From Durusdinium trenchii (Eukaryota > Sar > Dinophyceae > Suessiales > Symbiodiniaceae): a stretch of DNA of 64,000 nt. How positions within the stretch are numbered: position 1 is the stretch's first letter; the number at the start of each line of letters is the position of its first letter. Of the stretch, positions 35,262 through 45,485 are shown piece after piece. The stretch lies in contig CAXAMN010023684.1 of the NCBI GenBank assembly GCA_963970005.1, positions 551,924-615,923 on the forward strand. Reading direction: 5' to 3'. The notes under the pieces were generated by a model that ran no database searches, had not been told where the DNA came from, and saw only the letters and a program-made list of their open reading frames with translations. The position numbers and the translations under genes are program-made.

Positions 35262-35318
35262 ATAAAGAATGTGGAGGGAGAAACCCATTTCATAAAGAAT
35301 GTGGAGGGAGAAACCCAC
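35262..35318. repeat. tandem duplication of 29 bp
   Basis: CATTTCATAAAGAATGTGGA and the following AGGGAGAAACC occur twice in a row. Confidence 0.85.
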
Positions 35319-35481
35319 AAAGTGCTACATTTGAAACAATGAGAATGCTTATGGGCAAGGAAGGGTAGAGTCGGATCCAGAGGTTGTTTTAAAAAAGAAC
35401 AGTTGGTTTGTTTGGGAAACAGGAGCACAAGAACATATCTAGACCGCAACCGTGGAAACTCTTTCAAAACATGACAAAATC

Positions 35482-35529
35482 TAAGAAAAACACAACAAAA
35501 ACGCGTAAAAGCCACACCCGCATAACTTC
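35482..35529 (-). repeat. right member of a dispersed inverted pair
   Basis: Reverse complement of 31573-31625; see that entry. Confidence 0.75.
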
Positions 35530-36085
35530 GAGCTCTCTTTCACTTCGACCTTCTATTTGTTTCTACCTCCTATCGCGTACCTGCGATGCCAACTCCACCC
35601 CCTAAAAGTACTCTTTACACCACGTTAGCCTATCACTTCATCTTGCACACTCAAGTCGCTCCAATATCAACCTCACCACTTCCAGCTACTCTTTGTCCAC
35701 TCTACCTAGATACACATGTGTATCCTCACCTACCCTGCCTATCGCCTCGCACATGAACCCCAGCGCCCCTCACTTCCTTAGGGGTGCCCTTTTTCAACTC
35801 CAAAACGCACCTGAGCCGCGACGAAAAAGCCCCCCCCCCCCAAAACCTATGTATTCTACTTTCTCTTTCTACCCCCTGTCAGCCTGGCTGCGATCCCATG
35901 GAAGTACTCTTTGCCCGATGTTGCCCAATCACTTCCTCTTGCACGCCAAGTCTTTGCCCAGGCTTGCCCTGAGGGCACCCCCTAACCCAGAGGCTGGCTT
36001 TCGTCCCCTCCCTTCTCAGGTATATACTGGAAGGCTTCAAGAGCTCAAGTAAGAATACAAATCCAACACACTGCTTCTTCCCAAC
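35530..36085. repeat. imperfect duplication about 312 bp apart, C-rich
   Basis: The stretch from about 35545 (CTATTTGTTTCTACCTCCT, GTACTCTTTACACCACGTTA) resembles that from about 35858 (TTTCTACCCCCTGTCAGCC, GTACTCTTTGCCCGATGTTG). A run of ten C lies near 35831. The 119-codon frame over it is not credited. Confidence 0.5.
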
Positions 36086-36087
36086 GC

Positions 36088-36215
36088 GTTATGCAAGATT
36101 ACATTTCTGAAGGCGTTCGTTGAGGTTGAGACCAAAGAGGTCGAGATCAGCTTCCAGGCAAAGACACCTCAATTGGAACTTCCAAACTGTGGTTCACTAG
36201 GAAGGGGCACGTGTG
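36088..36215 (+). CDS. possible exon, unidentified
   Basis: Reads KITFLKAFVEVETKEVEISF then QAKTPQLELPNCGSLGRGT. Balanced composition suggests coding. Edges and family unknown. Confidence 0.3.
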
Positions 36216-36394
36216 GTCTCCTGCATTTTGCATTTGTTGCACCCACCGCTGAGTGGTTGGGCTGGTCGTCAGGTGGTAAAATGGTCAACCCAGCGACAAG
36301 AAAGTCTGGAGCCTTACACAGATGGGTTTCTGCAACATTTGGTGCGTTGTGCTGTTGAGACGGGTTTGCTGCTTTTTCAGGCAAACATTAGTGG

Positions 36395-36512
36395 CGATGC
36401 CCTTTACTCCTTGTAGGTTCCTAGTAGTAAGGCCAGGAGCCCCTGGTAGCATCCTTGCTCCTAGTAGGGATGCCAGGAGCCCCTAGTAGCATCCTTGCTC
36501 CTAGTGGTTTGC
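36395..36512. repeat. CTACTAG-type short repeat array (array K)
   Basis: Units such as GTTCCTAGTAGTAAGGCCAG and ATCCTTGCTCCTAGTAGGGA, the most diverged array. It is the rightmost clear member of the family in the window. Confidence 0.8.
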
Positions 36513-36648
36513 TTGGTGCATAGCGCCTATTGCAGAATATTGCACTATGTTGCATAGCGGCTGCAATGCGTGTCTGTATAAACGCGTTCGCACGGATACA
36601 CTGATACACACACACACCCAACGGGACCGATACACCGATACACCAACA

Positions 36649-36712
36649 GATTAGGGCTTAGGGTTTAGGTTTAGGGCTTATTAGGGTTTAGGATGGTTTA
36701 GGGTATCGACTG
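36649..36712. repeat. telomere-like TTTAGGG repeats, interstitial
   Basis: Degenerate tandem copies of TTAGGG/TTTAGGG (GATTAGGGCTTAGGGTTTAG and following). Dinoflagellate telomeres are reported to be TTTAGGG (general knowledge); here the repeats are internal. Confidence 0.75.
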
Positions 36713-39064
36713 GTGTATGGTTGTAGTGGCGTAGAACGCTATGCGTGCGTTCAACGCTAAACAGCGCAACACCAAGCAGCGCAACAGCGTAATGGCATAA
36801 TCAATCTTAAGGACCTTGAGGACACACTTTGCAAGCGTGCTCCTGTGTTTTACTTTGCAAACCCAACTCCCTCCTTTGAACTCTTAAAGGCCCAGCAGCA
36901 GATCTGGAGAAGCACCCGCCTCAGTTCAGTGTTTAATCCGAGCTGCAATCACAGGCTTCTTCCAGTTTTGTTTCCGAGTGGGCGTGGGTAACGGCCTGCA
37001 TCAAAGTTACTTGCCCAGCTGGCGACCTGATGTATTCCCTGGAACGCAGACATGGATTGCGAGATTGCACTGGTGCAATGCAACACCGAAGCTGCACACA
37101 AGTGTGATCAGCATGACGTCCACTAGAGTTGGCATTTCTTGCAACCACAATGAATGCCATCAAAATAGATCTTTGTTTGCTTTGGAAGCAATCATGTCCG
37201 TGTATGCAGCTTTTGAGGCAGAGTGGCTGGTGGGAGTCACAACCTCAGTGCAACACTAGGAGAGGCCTCGACTCAGGCTCTGATAAAGCTAAACATACAC
37301 AGCTGGGGAGTATCAGATGTCCAGCTTGTCATTCAGGTCTGCAAATGGCACTGTTGAAAACCAGTTTGTGATCCTACAACTTGCAAACAAGGAGACCAAG
37401 CTAAATGGCAGCCCTAACATTGTATATATATATATACTTTCTTTTGGCTTTTTTTTTTCTATCTGACATTTGTTCATACAACCATGGAAACTGCACAGGA
37501 GCCAAAGAGGCTGCACGCTCTGGAACTGAGCCTTCCGGGGAATGATGCGGGACCGCGTGCGTGACTCAGACGAAGGTGGTCAAGGCATTGGGAAAGGGAA
37601 ACCGATTGCCGAGAAAGGGATTGGACATGGGATTGCCGTACTGGAAAGGTTTTAGCATTTGCCTGGCCGGCTTATCCTTGCCGTCATAGTAGAAGCGTAC
37701 AAAGGCATGATGCAGGCACCCATTTTGGGTGTGACTATCCTTTTCTTGTACAGTAATGGATGGTGCAGGGAGATTGGTGGAGTGTCCTTTTGAAAGACCA
37801 CATGTAAGAGGACTCGTGGCGCAGAAGACAGAACCATACTGAAAGCGCAGATAGCCTAAGGCCCAAAACTAAGTGACCCTTGGTTTGATGACCAAACATT
37901 GAGAGAGTTGTGCAAAGATCAAGACCAATGAGCAGGGGTACAACTTTCCCATCACCGCCGGCAGCTGATATTATTCATTATGCCTGGCAATTCCTGAGTA
38001 TGTCTGTACATATGCATACATACGGGGCGTACAACGTACTTGATCTTCCTTGAAAGGTTGCATCCAAGCTCTTGACACTGCTGCCAACAATCGCAGAATG
38101 TGCAGTTGAGGCTCCTGTAAGTTGCAATACTCCAACGAGCCTGTGGCCCAGTTAAATGGTCTTGGTAGTACCACTGAACAGCTGCAAGTTGCCGCCGCCC
38201 GAACAGCCAGGAGTACAGACGGACCATGGAAGGATGTGATGAACTCAGCTACTCAATAACGCTTGAGTTGTCGTCGTGCATGCAAGACCATCATGTGGCG
38301 AAAGAAGCTCCATTCCTCAATGTAGGATTCCAAAGGATGCCTCGGTTTGCTCATTTGGCATGCATGCAAAAGTATGCATGAGGCCTGGAACTTCCAGGTG
38401 GCTTCCAAGTCAGTCTGGATCTTTGAAGAAGTTGCTGCAGTTGCAATCACGTGCTTCGCAGACACTCACAATTGCTAGTGGTAGCGGCGAACTTAACTCA
38501 AGAGATGTCACTGTTCAAGGCTGTCCACAAAATGACAATCAGAACAGGAAGCACTCAGGTGTGAGAGACCAGGTTCGATTTGTCTTTGGTTCATGGAGGT
38601 GTTGTTCAAAAGATCGCCCCAGGGAATCGCATAAAGAGCGCTCGTGCAACGAGATTTGCTGGTCACCAACAATCAAGTGTTTCTAAGTCGTCACCAATCA
38701 TGAACATATCATGGCATGCAAGTAGAAGACGGAATCCACGCCATCTATTCCGTCACACTTTCTTTGGTGAGACTGCTCAGTGGCCTTAAGTCCTCTTCTT
38801 TTCCAACACTCATGACTCTACAAACCTTGTTTCCAACACAATGTTTGCATCTCTAAATGAGGGGCATGCGGAAGGCAATCCTTTGTCGGGAGAAAGAGTT
38901 GCATGAAAGAGGACATATGTTTTTGAAGTGAGCGTTTGGAGGGACCGAGATAGAAGCTCTCAGGAAGGATACTGAATCAATCAAAGTTCGTGGAAAGGGA
39001 AGATTATCAATGGGTAGCATGAAGGAAAGCCCTTTTGTCTTGTTCCTTGCGCACACATACACAC
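36713..39064. other. long stretch without recognised genes
   Basis: Several 60-140-codon frames are open, such as 38276-38686 (+) and 37952-38227 (-), with all three minus frames readable around 38000-38200, so no choice is possible. TA microsatellite at 37421-37435. Nothing assigned. Confidence 0.35.
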
Positions 39065-39497
39065 ACACTTATATAAGAAATGCGTAAGGAAATTGAATGC
39101 CGCTCGCCACACGGCAACCTAGGTAACCATATTCCTGAGAAAAACATGTAAGGGGGTCCGAGCATCCTGGAGGTCAAATCAAAAAAGAGAGGCCCAAAGT
39201 TCCAAGTTCAAAGTCGATGATCGCGATACAACAGGATGACGCCGGTCCGTGCAAGTCTGCGGAACTCACTAGCACTTTACAGCGCCTGAAGAATCTAGAA
39301 ACAGCCTGAGCGACGGCGGACCATTGGAGTCATTGCGTTCAAAGCAGGTACGTCCGTGAGCGTCCCCACCGATATCAGTGTTCAATGCAAGCCTCTTCGT
39401 TGGGCCGGTACTTGCACGAACAACCAGCCCCCCGCTAAATCAAAACTAAAAAAAGGGTAACGAATCAACGGATTCCCTGTGATTCCAAGGGTTTCAC
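39065..39497 (+). repeat. module R, copy 1
   Basis: About 433 bp, nearly identical to 41746-42181. Begins near ACACTTATATAAGAAATGCG and ends near GATTCCAAGGGTTTCAC. It contains a small hairpin-like GCCGCTCGCCACACGGC. The two R copies flank the 39-42 kb mosaic like long terminal repeats, but no protein-coding capacity, PBS or target duplication was found. Confidence 0.9.
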
Positions 39498-39827
39498 CCC
39501 CCACGTGGGGGGGGCCCCAAAAACTAAGGGGCAAACAAATGTGCATGTGCGCGCAAAGACGACAAAACTTGAAGACATGAGAAGAAGACAAGACACGACC
39601 AGTGTGCGTGGTTGCGATGAAGGGGAAGCCAAGGGAACAGGGACAACCAATGAACCAGACCACATATCAAGACCTAGGCGACCTGAAACCTGGGTTAAGT
39701 GTAAAAGTGCATGTGCGCGGACACCTAAGGGCCGGACCGGTGTGCGTGCAAAAGAATGAAAGGAATGAGATGACAGGACATGAAGGCGGAGAAGACATGA
39801 AAGGAAAAAGGCAAAGAAGTGTGTGTG
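39498..39827 (+). repeat. module X (forward)
   Basis: About 39540-39800 is the diverged reverse complement of about 40655-40940 (compare AAGACCTAGGCGACCTGAAA here with CAGGTTTCAGGTCGCCCAGG there). Purine-rich on the + strand. Confidence 0.8.
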
Positions 39828-40209
39828 TGCCCCTTGTAGTCACAGGGATTCTTTTGAATTGTTTCCATTTACTTCAGCAGGGGGCAGTAGCCCACTCATG
39901 AGTCTACTGCCAACGAAGCTGCTCATGAGTTGGGAGGATATCGGAGCTGATCACTCCGACGTACCTGCTTGGTTGTGGCGTTGACAAGCTTTCGCTCCAA
40001 TCTTCACGTAAAGGGCTAATGAGTTCTGCAGATGTGCACGGACCGCCGTCATCTTGTTCGACCCGCGATCGTCGATTGGTTTCTTCCGCTTTGGGCCACT
40101 TCTCCTTTTGAAGACCTCCAGGATCCGTGGTTCTTACTTGTACCCTTAGGAAATGGTACCCTAGGCCGGCGTGTGGCACCGCTGTCAGTCAGTATGCATA
40201 TCTATAAGT
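39828..40209 (+). repeat. module S, copy 1
   Basis: About 380 bp, nearly identical to 40967-41349 and in the same orientation. Contains the pseudoknot RNA candidate at 39876-39969. Confidence 0.95.
39876..39969 (+). ncRNA. pseudoknotted structured RNA candidate, copy 1
   Basis: Pairings seen: outer stem AGCAGG (39876-39881) with CCTGCT (39964-39969); stem A GGCAGTAG (39883-39890) with CTACTGCC (39904-39911); stem B CTCATGAG (39895-39902) with CTCATGAG (39922-39929), interlocked with A; hairpin TCGGAG (39941-39946) with CTCCGA (39954-39959). The linker AACGAAGCT joins A and B. Inferred from sequence pairing only; expression is unknown. Confidence 0.6.
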
Positions 40210-40330
40210 GTGTCTCTCCTAGTGAGAGTCCGGGATGAGCCCGTAGAGTGCCTCCCGTGGACCCGTCGAACGGGTGTCTGTCTCTGTTTCCAATGCCGTG
40301 GAAACGCACATGCCCAGAGCGGGCGTAGGA
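40204..40330 (+). ncRNA. module T, second structured-RNA candidate, copy 1
   Basis: Begins AAGTGTGTCTCTC. Hairpins: ACCCGT (40261-40266) with ACGGGT (40270-40275), and GTTTCCA (40286-40292) with TGGAAAC (40299-40305); it ends near GCCCAGAGCGGGC, itself able to pair. Related copies: 41640-41757 (minus) and 55645-55740 (plus). Confidence 0.4.
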
Positions 40331-40630
40331 GGCTTACGCCAAAGTTATTTGCCAAGACCTGACGGATTATTGAATTCCAAGTTGGCTCACGACTCATGCC
40401 TTTACGTGACCGCAGCGGTCAAAGGTGGCAGCCCTCGGGCAAGCCGTACGTGGTCGCAGTGACCAAAGCTTGTTCAAGGTTCATTGGAACCTGTCCCCCT
40501 CTCAGGTGCACACACAGCGCTTACATTCAAACGAGGCAGGTCCCTAGGCACTTCTAATGAGGTTTGGTTTCATCGGTTCTCGTTCCCTCCATTTGGTTGC
40601 CCTTTCATCCCCTCCCCTTCACACACTTTT
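40303..40630 (+). repeat. module Y (forward)
   Basis: Diverged reverse complement of 41349-41660: for example AAGTTATTTGCCAAGACCTG here against CTTGGCAAATGACTTTGG there. Confidence 0.8.
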
Positions 40631-40966
40631 GTTTCCTCTTTTCTTTCATGTCCTCCTGTCTTCATGTCTGGTCATCTCATCCTTTTCTTCGTTTGCGCGC
40701 ACATTGGTCCCGACCTTAGTGTGTACGTGCACTTGTACATACATTTAAACACAGGTTTCAGGTCGCCCAGGTCTTTACAATGAGGTGGGCTTCATCGGGT
40801 GTCCCTGTGCACTTGGTTCCCCTTTCATTTCAACCGCACGCACCTTTGTCCCGTCTCGTCCTCCTGTCATGTCTTCATTCTTTTGTCTCTTGTGCGTGCG
40901 CGCGCGCGTGCACATTTGCCCTCGCCTTAGCTTTACGCCTTTTTTCGGGGAGGCGTGTGTGTGTGC
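40631..40966 (-). repeat. module X (inverted)
   Basis: Inverted relative of 39540-39800; pyrimidine-rich on the + strand, with a GCGCGCGCGTGCAC run near 40900. Confidence 0.8.
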
Positions 40967-41349
40967 GCCCCTTGTAGTCACAGGGATTCTTTTGAATTGT
41001 TTCCATTTACTTCAGCAGGGGGCAGTAGCCCACTCATGAGTCTACTGCCAACGAAGCTGCTCATGAGTTGGGAGGATATCGGAGCTGATCACTCCGACGT
41101 ACCTGCTTGGTTGTGGCGTTGACAAGCTTTCGCTCCAATCTTCACGTAAAGGGCTAATGAGTTCTGCAGATGTGCACGGACCGCCGTCATCTTGTTCGAC
41201 CCGCGATCGTCGATTGGTTTCTTCCGCTTTGGGCCACTTCTCCTTTTGAAGACCTCCAGGATCCGTGGTTCTTGCTTGTACCCTTAGGAAATGGTACCCT
41301 AGGCCGGCGTGTGGCACCGCTGTCAGTCAGTAGGCATATCTATAAGTGT
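40967..41349 (+). repeat. module S, copy 2
   Basis: Nearly identical to 39828-40209, same orientation, although its neighbours X and Y are inverted relative to copy 1. Confidence 0.95.
41014..41107 (+). ncRNA. pseudoknotted structured RNA candidate, copy 2
   Basis: Same helices as copy 1 with identical sequence: A 41021-41028 with 41042-41049, B 41033-41040 with 41060-41067, hairpin 41079-41084 with 41092-41097, outer stem 41014-41019 with 41102-41107. Being a recent duplicate it adds no independent covariation. Confidence 0.55.
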
Positions 41350-41757
41350 GTGAAAGGGGAAGGATGAAGGGGGAAGCCAAATGGAGGGGCCGTCAACAAC
41401 GAAGCCAAACCTCATTATATAAAACGAACCTGTTTGGTATGTGTGAGCCGTGTGTGCACCTGAGGTTGGGACAGACCCCACTAGGTCTTGAACAAGCTTC
41501 GGTCTGCGACCACCTCGTGGCGTAAGCCTACTCACGTCCGCTGTGGGCACGTTCTGGCGTGGTGTAGGGCTGCCTACTCAGGCTCAATAGTCCGTCAAAT
41601 CTTGGCAAATGACTTTGGTGCAAGCCTACTCAGTCCGCTGCGGACACATATGTTGTTCAAGGGGAATTTAACCGAGACAAACCCCTGTTCAACGGGGCCA
41701 CAGGGGACACTCCTCGGGTACACCCTGGGTTTTCACTAACGAGAGACACACTTATAG
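41349..41757 (-). repeat. modules Y and T (inverted)
   Basis: 41349-41660 is the inverted Y and 41640-41757 the inverted T (minus-strand reading starts AAGTGTGTCTCTCGTTAGTG). In the T copy the first hairpin is CCCC...GGGG, different in sequence from copy 1 but still paired. Confidence 0.75.
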
Positions 41758-42181
41758 GAAATGCGCACGGAAATTGAATGCCGCTCGCCACACGGCAACC
41801 TAGGTAACCATATTCCTGAGAAAAACATGTAAGGGGGCCCGAGCATCCTGGAGGTCAAATCAAAAAGAGAGGCCCAAAGTTCCAAGTTCAAAGTCGATGA
41901 TCGCGATACGACAGGATGACGCCGGTCCGTGCAAGTCTGCGGAACTCACTAGCACTTTACAGCGCCTGAAGAATCTAGGAGCAGCCTGAGCGAGGGCGGA
42001 CCATTGGAGTCATTGCGTTCAAAGCAGGTACGTCCGTGAGCGTCCCCACCGACATCAGTGTTCAATGCAAGCCTTTTCGTTGGGCTGGTACTTGCACGAA
42101 CAACCAGCCCCCCTGCTAAATCAAAATCCCAAGTTAAAGGTAATGAATCAACGGATTCCCTGAGATTCCAAGGGCTTCACA
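41746..42181 (+). repeat. module R, copy 2
   Basis: Near-identical to 39065-39497, same orientation, closing the mosaic on the right. Confidence 0.9.
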
Positions 42182-42542
42182 CACACAAAAAAACACTCTG
42201 AACGCAGCGTTAGTGCTCAGGGCATTTGGTGATTGTGGATAGCCAGGGGTGAGCTGCACCTGTGCACAATGTCCCTTTTTTTAATTATGCGCCAGTGGAG
42301 CGCCCTCAATGATAAGGATGTGAAATGCCGGACAACCTTCGAAACTGGCACCAATATCATGAAGGACTTCAAGGACACAATGCCACAAGCGGAAATCATG
42401 CTACGACATTTGCACAGCATGCAACATGAAACTGGTCGAGATTGCCGGCTTTTCCCAAACACTCTCCATGTGGTTCTGGTGTTTTCTGGTTGCATTAGGC
42501 TCAAGGAACGTCGCTGAGCCTTGATCTCTGTCCACATACCAG
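42182..42542. other. unassigned stretch left of the rhodanese gene
   Basis: Open frames on both strands (42233-42517 plus; 42217-42648 minus). An upstream exon of the rhodanese gene may be here but was not recognised. Confidence 0.3.
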
Positions 42543-43552
42543 CACCTGCATGGGATCCTTTGACCGCTGTGCTATTGTTATTGACGTGCGTGAACAGTAT
42601 GAGTGGGATGCTGGACATGTAAGTTGTGCCACTCGCATTCAAATCCAAAAGTGACTAGGCCGCAGTAGCAATGCTTTGGTGCCGGCTGCAGTTGAGCTGA
42701 CATGAGTTGATCACTGCCATGGAGCATGAACGGACTATCTCTCAAGTGAATTTCAGGAATCCTACAAATTGGAGACAGGAGGGGTTCTGTGAAGGAAATG
42801 GATGGAACTATAGAACCATTGAAACAAAAGAAGGAATGGTAGACGTGGTATACATTTTCAAGTTCTATGAGAATCCTATTTTTTTGCGATTCGGAGGATG
42901 TGCTCGCTCTGGCCGGTGGAAACAAGGACGGAGGATGTTTCTGCTTTTGTTTCCGAAATTCAAGGCCTTTGAAGGAAAGATCAAATCGTTTTCTTTCAAC
43001 AAGTTAGGTTCACTGCCAGTTCAGGTTCCCTAAAAATCTAGGAACCAAATCATTAGTGCGAGCGCTTCTTCAAGAAGTTCCCCCCGCCCTCAGCCGGGGG
43101 AGAGCTTCCTTGAAGAAGTGCGAGCTATCCTGCGTCCTAGCTAGGAGCTTACGTAAGCTACTAGCTAGTTCTTCCTCTTTAGCGGCCAAGCCCCCCAGGC
43201 TTAAAAAAAGAACATAAAACAATCAAACAAGAAAAACAACAACAACAACAACGTCTTCACTTTGCTCACTTGTTCGTCCTTTCAGGTGTTTCTTCCTACG
43301 TGCTGTGAAGGAGACACCCATCGTGACGTACTGTGCAGCGGGAGTCAGGGCTCAATCGGCAGTGGACATGCTCGTTCAAGAGGCACGCGGCACAGCGGCA
43401 CGCGCAGCACATGCCATCATGCGTTTGTGTGGGTGCTAAGCTGTGAGACTCAGGGCTACACTGACGCTGTCAATGGCGGTGGCTACAGCACCCAGCTGGA
43501 GTCAATTTGTCAGGCATGCTTTTCAACAAGTCGTGGCTCAGCTTCAACTTAG
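42543..43552 (+). CDS. rhodanese-domain protein (four exons seen)
   Basis: Rhodanese domains transfer sulfane sulfur through an active-site cysteine. Exons: 42543-42650 (AIVIDVREQYEWDAGHV, then SCATRIQIQ), 42757-~42785 (NPTNWRQE, less certain), 43286-43382 (ETPIVTYCAAGVRAQSAVDM), 43454-43552 (GYTDAVNGGGYSTQLESICQ) with stop TAG at 43550-43552. The order DVRE, catalytic loop CAAGVR with its cysteine, and final NGGGY fits a single rhodanese domain. Donors are GT at 42651 and GC at 43383; the intron before exon 3 carries the repeat 43026-43220. Any upstream targeting or extra domain is unseen. Substrate unknown. Confidence 0.8.
43026..43220 (+). repeat. intronic repeat shared with 12223-12357, with central hairpin
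   Basis: Conserved ends TTCCCTAAAAATCTAGGAAC and AAAAAAAGAA; the middle differs and carries an inverted repeat (GCGCTTCTTCAAG near 43072 against CTTGAAGAAGTGCG near 43110) around a C-run/G-run. Lies 65 bp before the acceptor at 43285. Confidence 0.7.
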
Positions 43553-43689
43553 AATCACGCAACAGGAAGCTCAGCTGTTCAGTCAAATTCCAACCCGTTG
43601 AAAGTTCAGCATCAATTAGGGCCGCAGTCGGGGGCGTCCGGGGACTCTTGCATGAACGTTTGATTTTCTTTGAGAAGCTGAAGGATTGC

Positions 43690-44037
43690 CTATGGCCTAT
43701 GGTATGATAGAACTGATGTAGTTGTCTGTGACGATGACACGGATTGCAGTGTCTTTTTTGGTTCATTCATTTTGATTGCTTCGTTGTGAATCTGACTCAA
43801 ACATCTTAAACAACAGTGCCATTTGCTTGCTTGTGTGGATCTTTGTCCTTTTGCTTTGGCTTCCTTGAATCGCTTTTTCCCTTCAGTTTCCTGCATGAAC
43901 TTGGCTCCAAGTCTCATTAGGTATTCCTTCATTTTGGGAATGGATGTATGCTTGTTGTTGACCTGGAGGTGAATCCACTTCATCCTTTGATTTGGCTGCA
44001 AGTTCCAGCTTTGCAGGCAAACCAAGAACACTTGCAT
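43690..44037 (-). CDS. possible minus-strand coding stretch
   Basis: Minus frame of 115 codons with a basic helical segment (KEYLMRLGAKFMQETEGKKR, then FKEAKAKGQR). Adjacent minus frame 43883-44248 overlaps. If real it is the only convincing minus-strand coding signal near the + strand genes. No family recognised. Confidence 0.3.
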   Translation of the reverse strand: MQVFLVCLQSWNLQPNQRMKWIHLQVNNKHTSIPKMKEYLMRLGAKFMQETEGKKRFKEAKAKGQRSTQASKWHCCLRCLSQIHNEAIKMNEPKKTLQSVSSSQTTTSVLSYHRP

Positions 44038-44114
44038 TTGCTTTTATAGATGGCCACAAAATCCACCAGTTTTCATGTCCTGCAGAGTCGTGCCGGCGGC
44101 ATCTCAGATGACCT

Positions 44115-44990
44115 GACCTCCACAAGCACCGTGCCATTGATGACGTCTGGAGCAGCCGAGTTGCTGCTTTGCAAGAAACATCCCAAGATATCCTACTGCA
44201 AGCGACGAAAGGAAGAAACCAGCAATACGTCCATCCTGGAATCGACAATATTGAGGTTCACCAGCTTTCCCACTGTGTTGCTTCTATCTTTGTTTTGTTT
44301 GAGGCAGCTCGGCTGCAAACTGTGCGCAGGTTTCATGCATCGGCAAGCCAGCAATTCATTTCACAAACAGTAAGGTTTTGTCAGCTATGGGAGCAGTTGC
44401 TGTTGCCAAGTCAGTTTGCCTCTTGAGGTGCATTCGCGGCTTTCATTGAACTTGCTTCTCTTGCTTGACACAATTCTTTCCGATCCGCTTAATTTATGCA
44501 CTGCAGGCTTGCTCCTTGCATGGCGGTATTCATTTGTAGACGATGAAAGTGCGCATGTGTGCATGTGGCCCTTCATGGCCCTTCTGGCCGATTGCAGAAA
44601 CTTTGCACCTTTCCAGGCTTGTTTTAACAGTTGGAAAGGAGGAAGGAGTACCAAGACGTGCTGCCGATTGCCACCTATGCGATAGTGTTAGTTAGGAACG
44701 GTTGTAAAAGTACAACTTCTTCGCTTCGACCTAGTTTTTCAATTCGCTCTGCGAATGTAGAGCGTTTAGTGCGGGCTTGGCGACAAAAAGGAGCAGGAGT
44801 CGTTGTTTTGTGCTTTCGAACGAGTGGCTAGGGCATCCTGATGGGCAGAAGCTGCTGCAAACATATCATCAATCCCAACAAGCATTCATGGTTCATGTCC
44901 TGATGCAGGATTGGCTCGTCCGTTCCTACCGTGGGAATGTCAACGAGGCCTGGGTTTTGGAATTGCTTATAAGTAAGATCTCATAAGCGT
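44115..44990 (+). CDS. exons of an unidentified gene
   Basis: About 44130-44369 reads AIDDVWSSRVAALQETSQDI, then HPGIDNIEVHQLSHCVASIF, ending at a GTAAGG donor. About 44629-44690 reads ERRKEYQDVLPIATYAI. About 44805-44986 reads NEWLGHPDGQKLLQTYHQSQ, similar to a NEWLG/SHQWL-H-PDP segment I recall in dinoflagellate predicted proteins. The interrupted exon at 45363 may belong to the same gene. Function not assigned. Confidence 0.4.
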
Positions 44991-45362
44991 TCTTCAAATA
45001 GCTGAAAACATATGAAAACTATAGAGTCTATAGAGCTTCTAAATGGTTCTAGTATCTCTCAAAGGGGGCGAGACGTTAAATAACATTCGCGTGTGCTGAA
45101 AGTTTTTTGGTATGTGTGTGTACCCCACTAGTTTTGTTGATGTAACCCTGCAGGCTTGGAAGTTACTCTTTCACGAGAAGCTGCTTGAAATTCCGTCCAG
45201 GGCTTTCCTTTCTTGTGCTTTCACAAGATGCTGGAAGCAAAGAAGCACTGAGAAAAAGTAACGAGATGCAACAATAATGTCTTTTTGCTTTTTGGGGTTG
45301 CTGTCTTTGATGTCGTCTTTACTCCATACTAGTGATGACAAGAAAGCTTTCTTTGATCAAAG

Positions 45363-45485
45363 ATGCTGGTGAAGGACAGACTGACAGACTGCATCAGGTC
45401 TGCAGACTTCCTGGCTTCTTTGACGAGAATCAAGCAACAGATGCAAGGCTCCCAGCTTTCATCGGCCTTGGTAAACGGACATTGT
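45363..45485 (+). pseudogene. left part of an exon split by the retrotransposon
   Basis: Frame from ATG 45363 (LTDCIRSADFLASLTRIKQQ) stays open to the insertion point. Removing the element and one target duplication continues the same frame from 55149 to TAG 55262-55264. The upstream codon in frame is a stop (TGA), so this is a start or follows an acceptor (CAAAG). Confidence 0.5.
45481..45485. repeat. target-site duplication, left (ATTGT)
   Basis: ATTGT directly before the 5' LTR; the same five bases follow the 3' LTR at 55144-55148. Confidence 0.9.

Noticed and set aside
39065..42181. LTR retrotransposon bounded by the R modules
   Set aside because: The R copies are direct repeats but there is no PBS, coding region, TG...CA ends or target duplication; kept as a repeat mosaic only.
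43473..43601. 42-codon ORF starting MAVATAPSWSQ
   Set aside because: It is the shifted frame of rhodanese exon 4, whose own frame gives the conserved NGGGY end.
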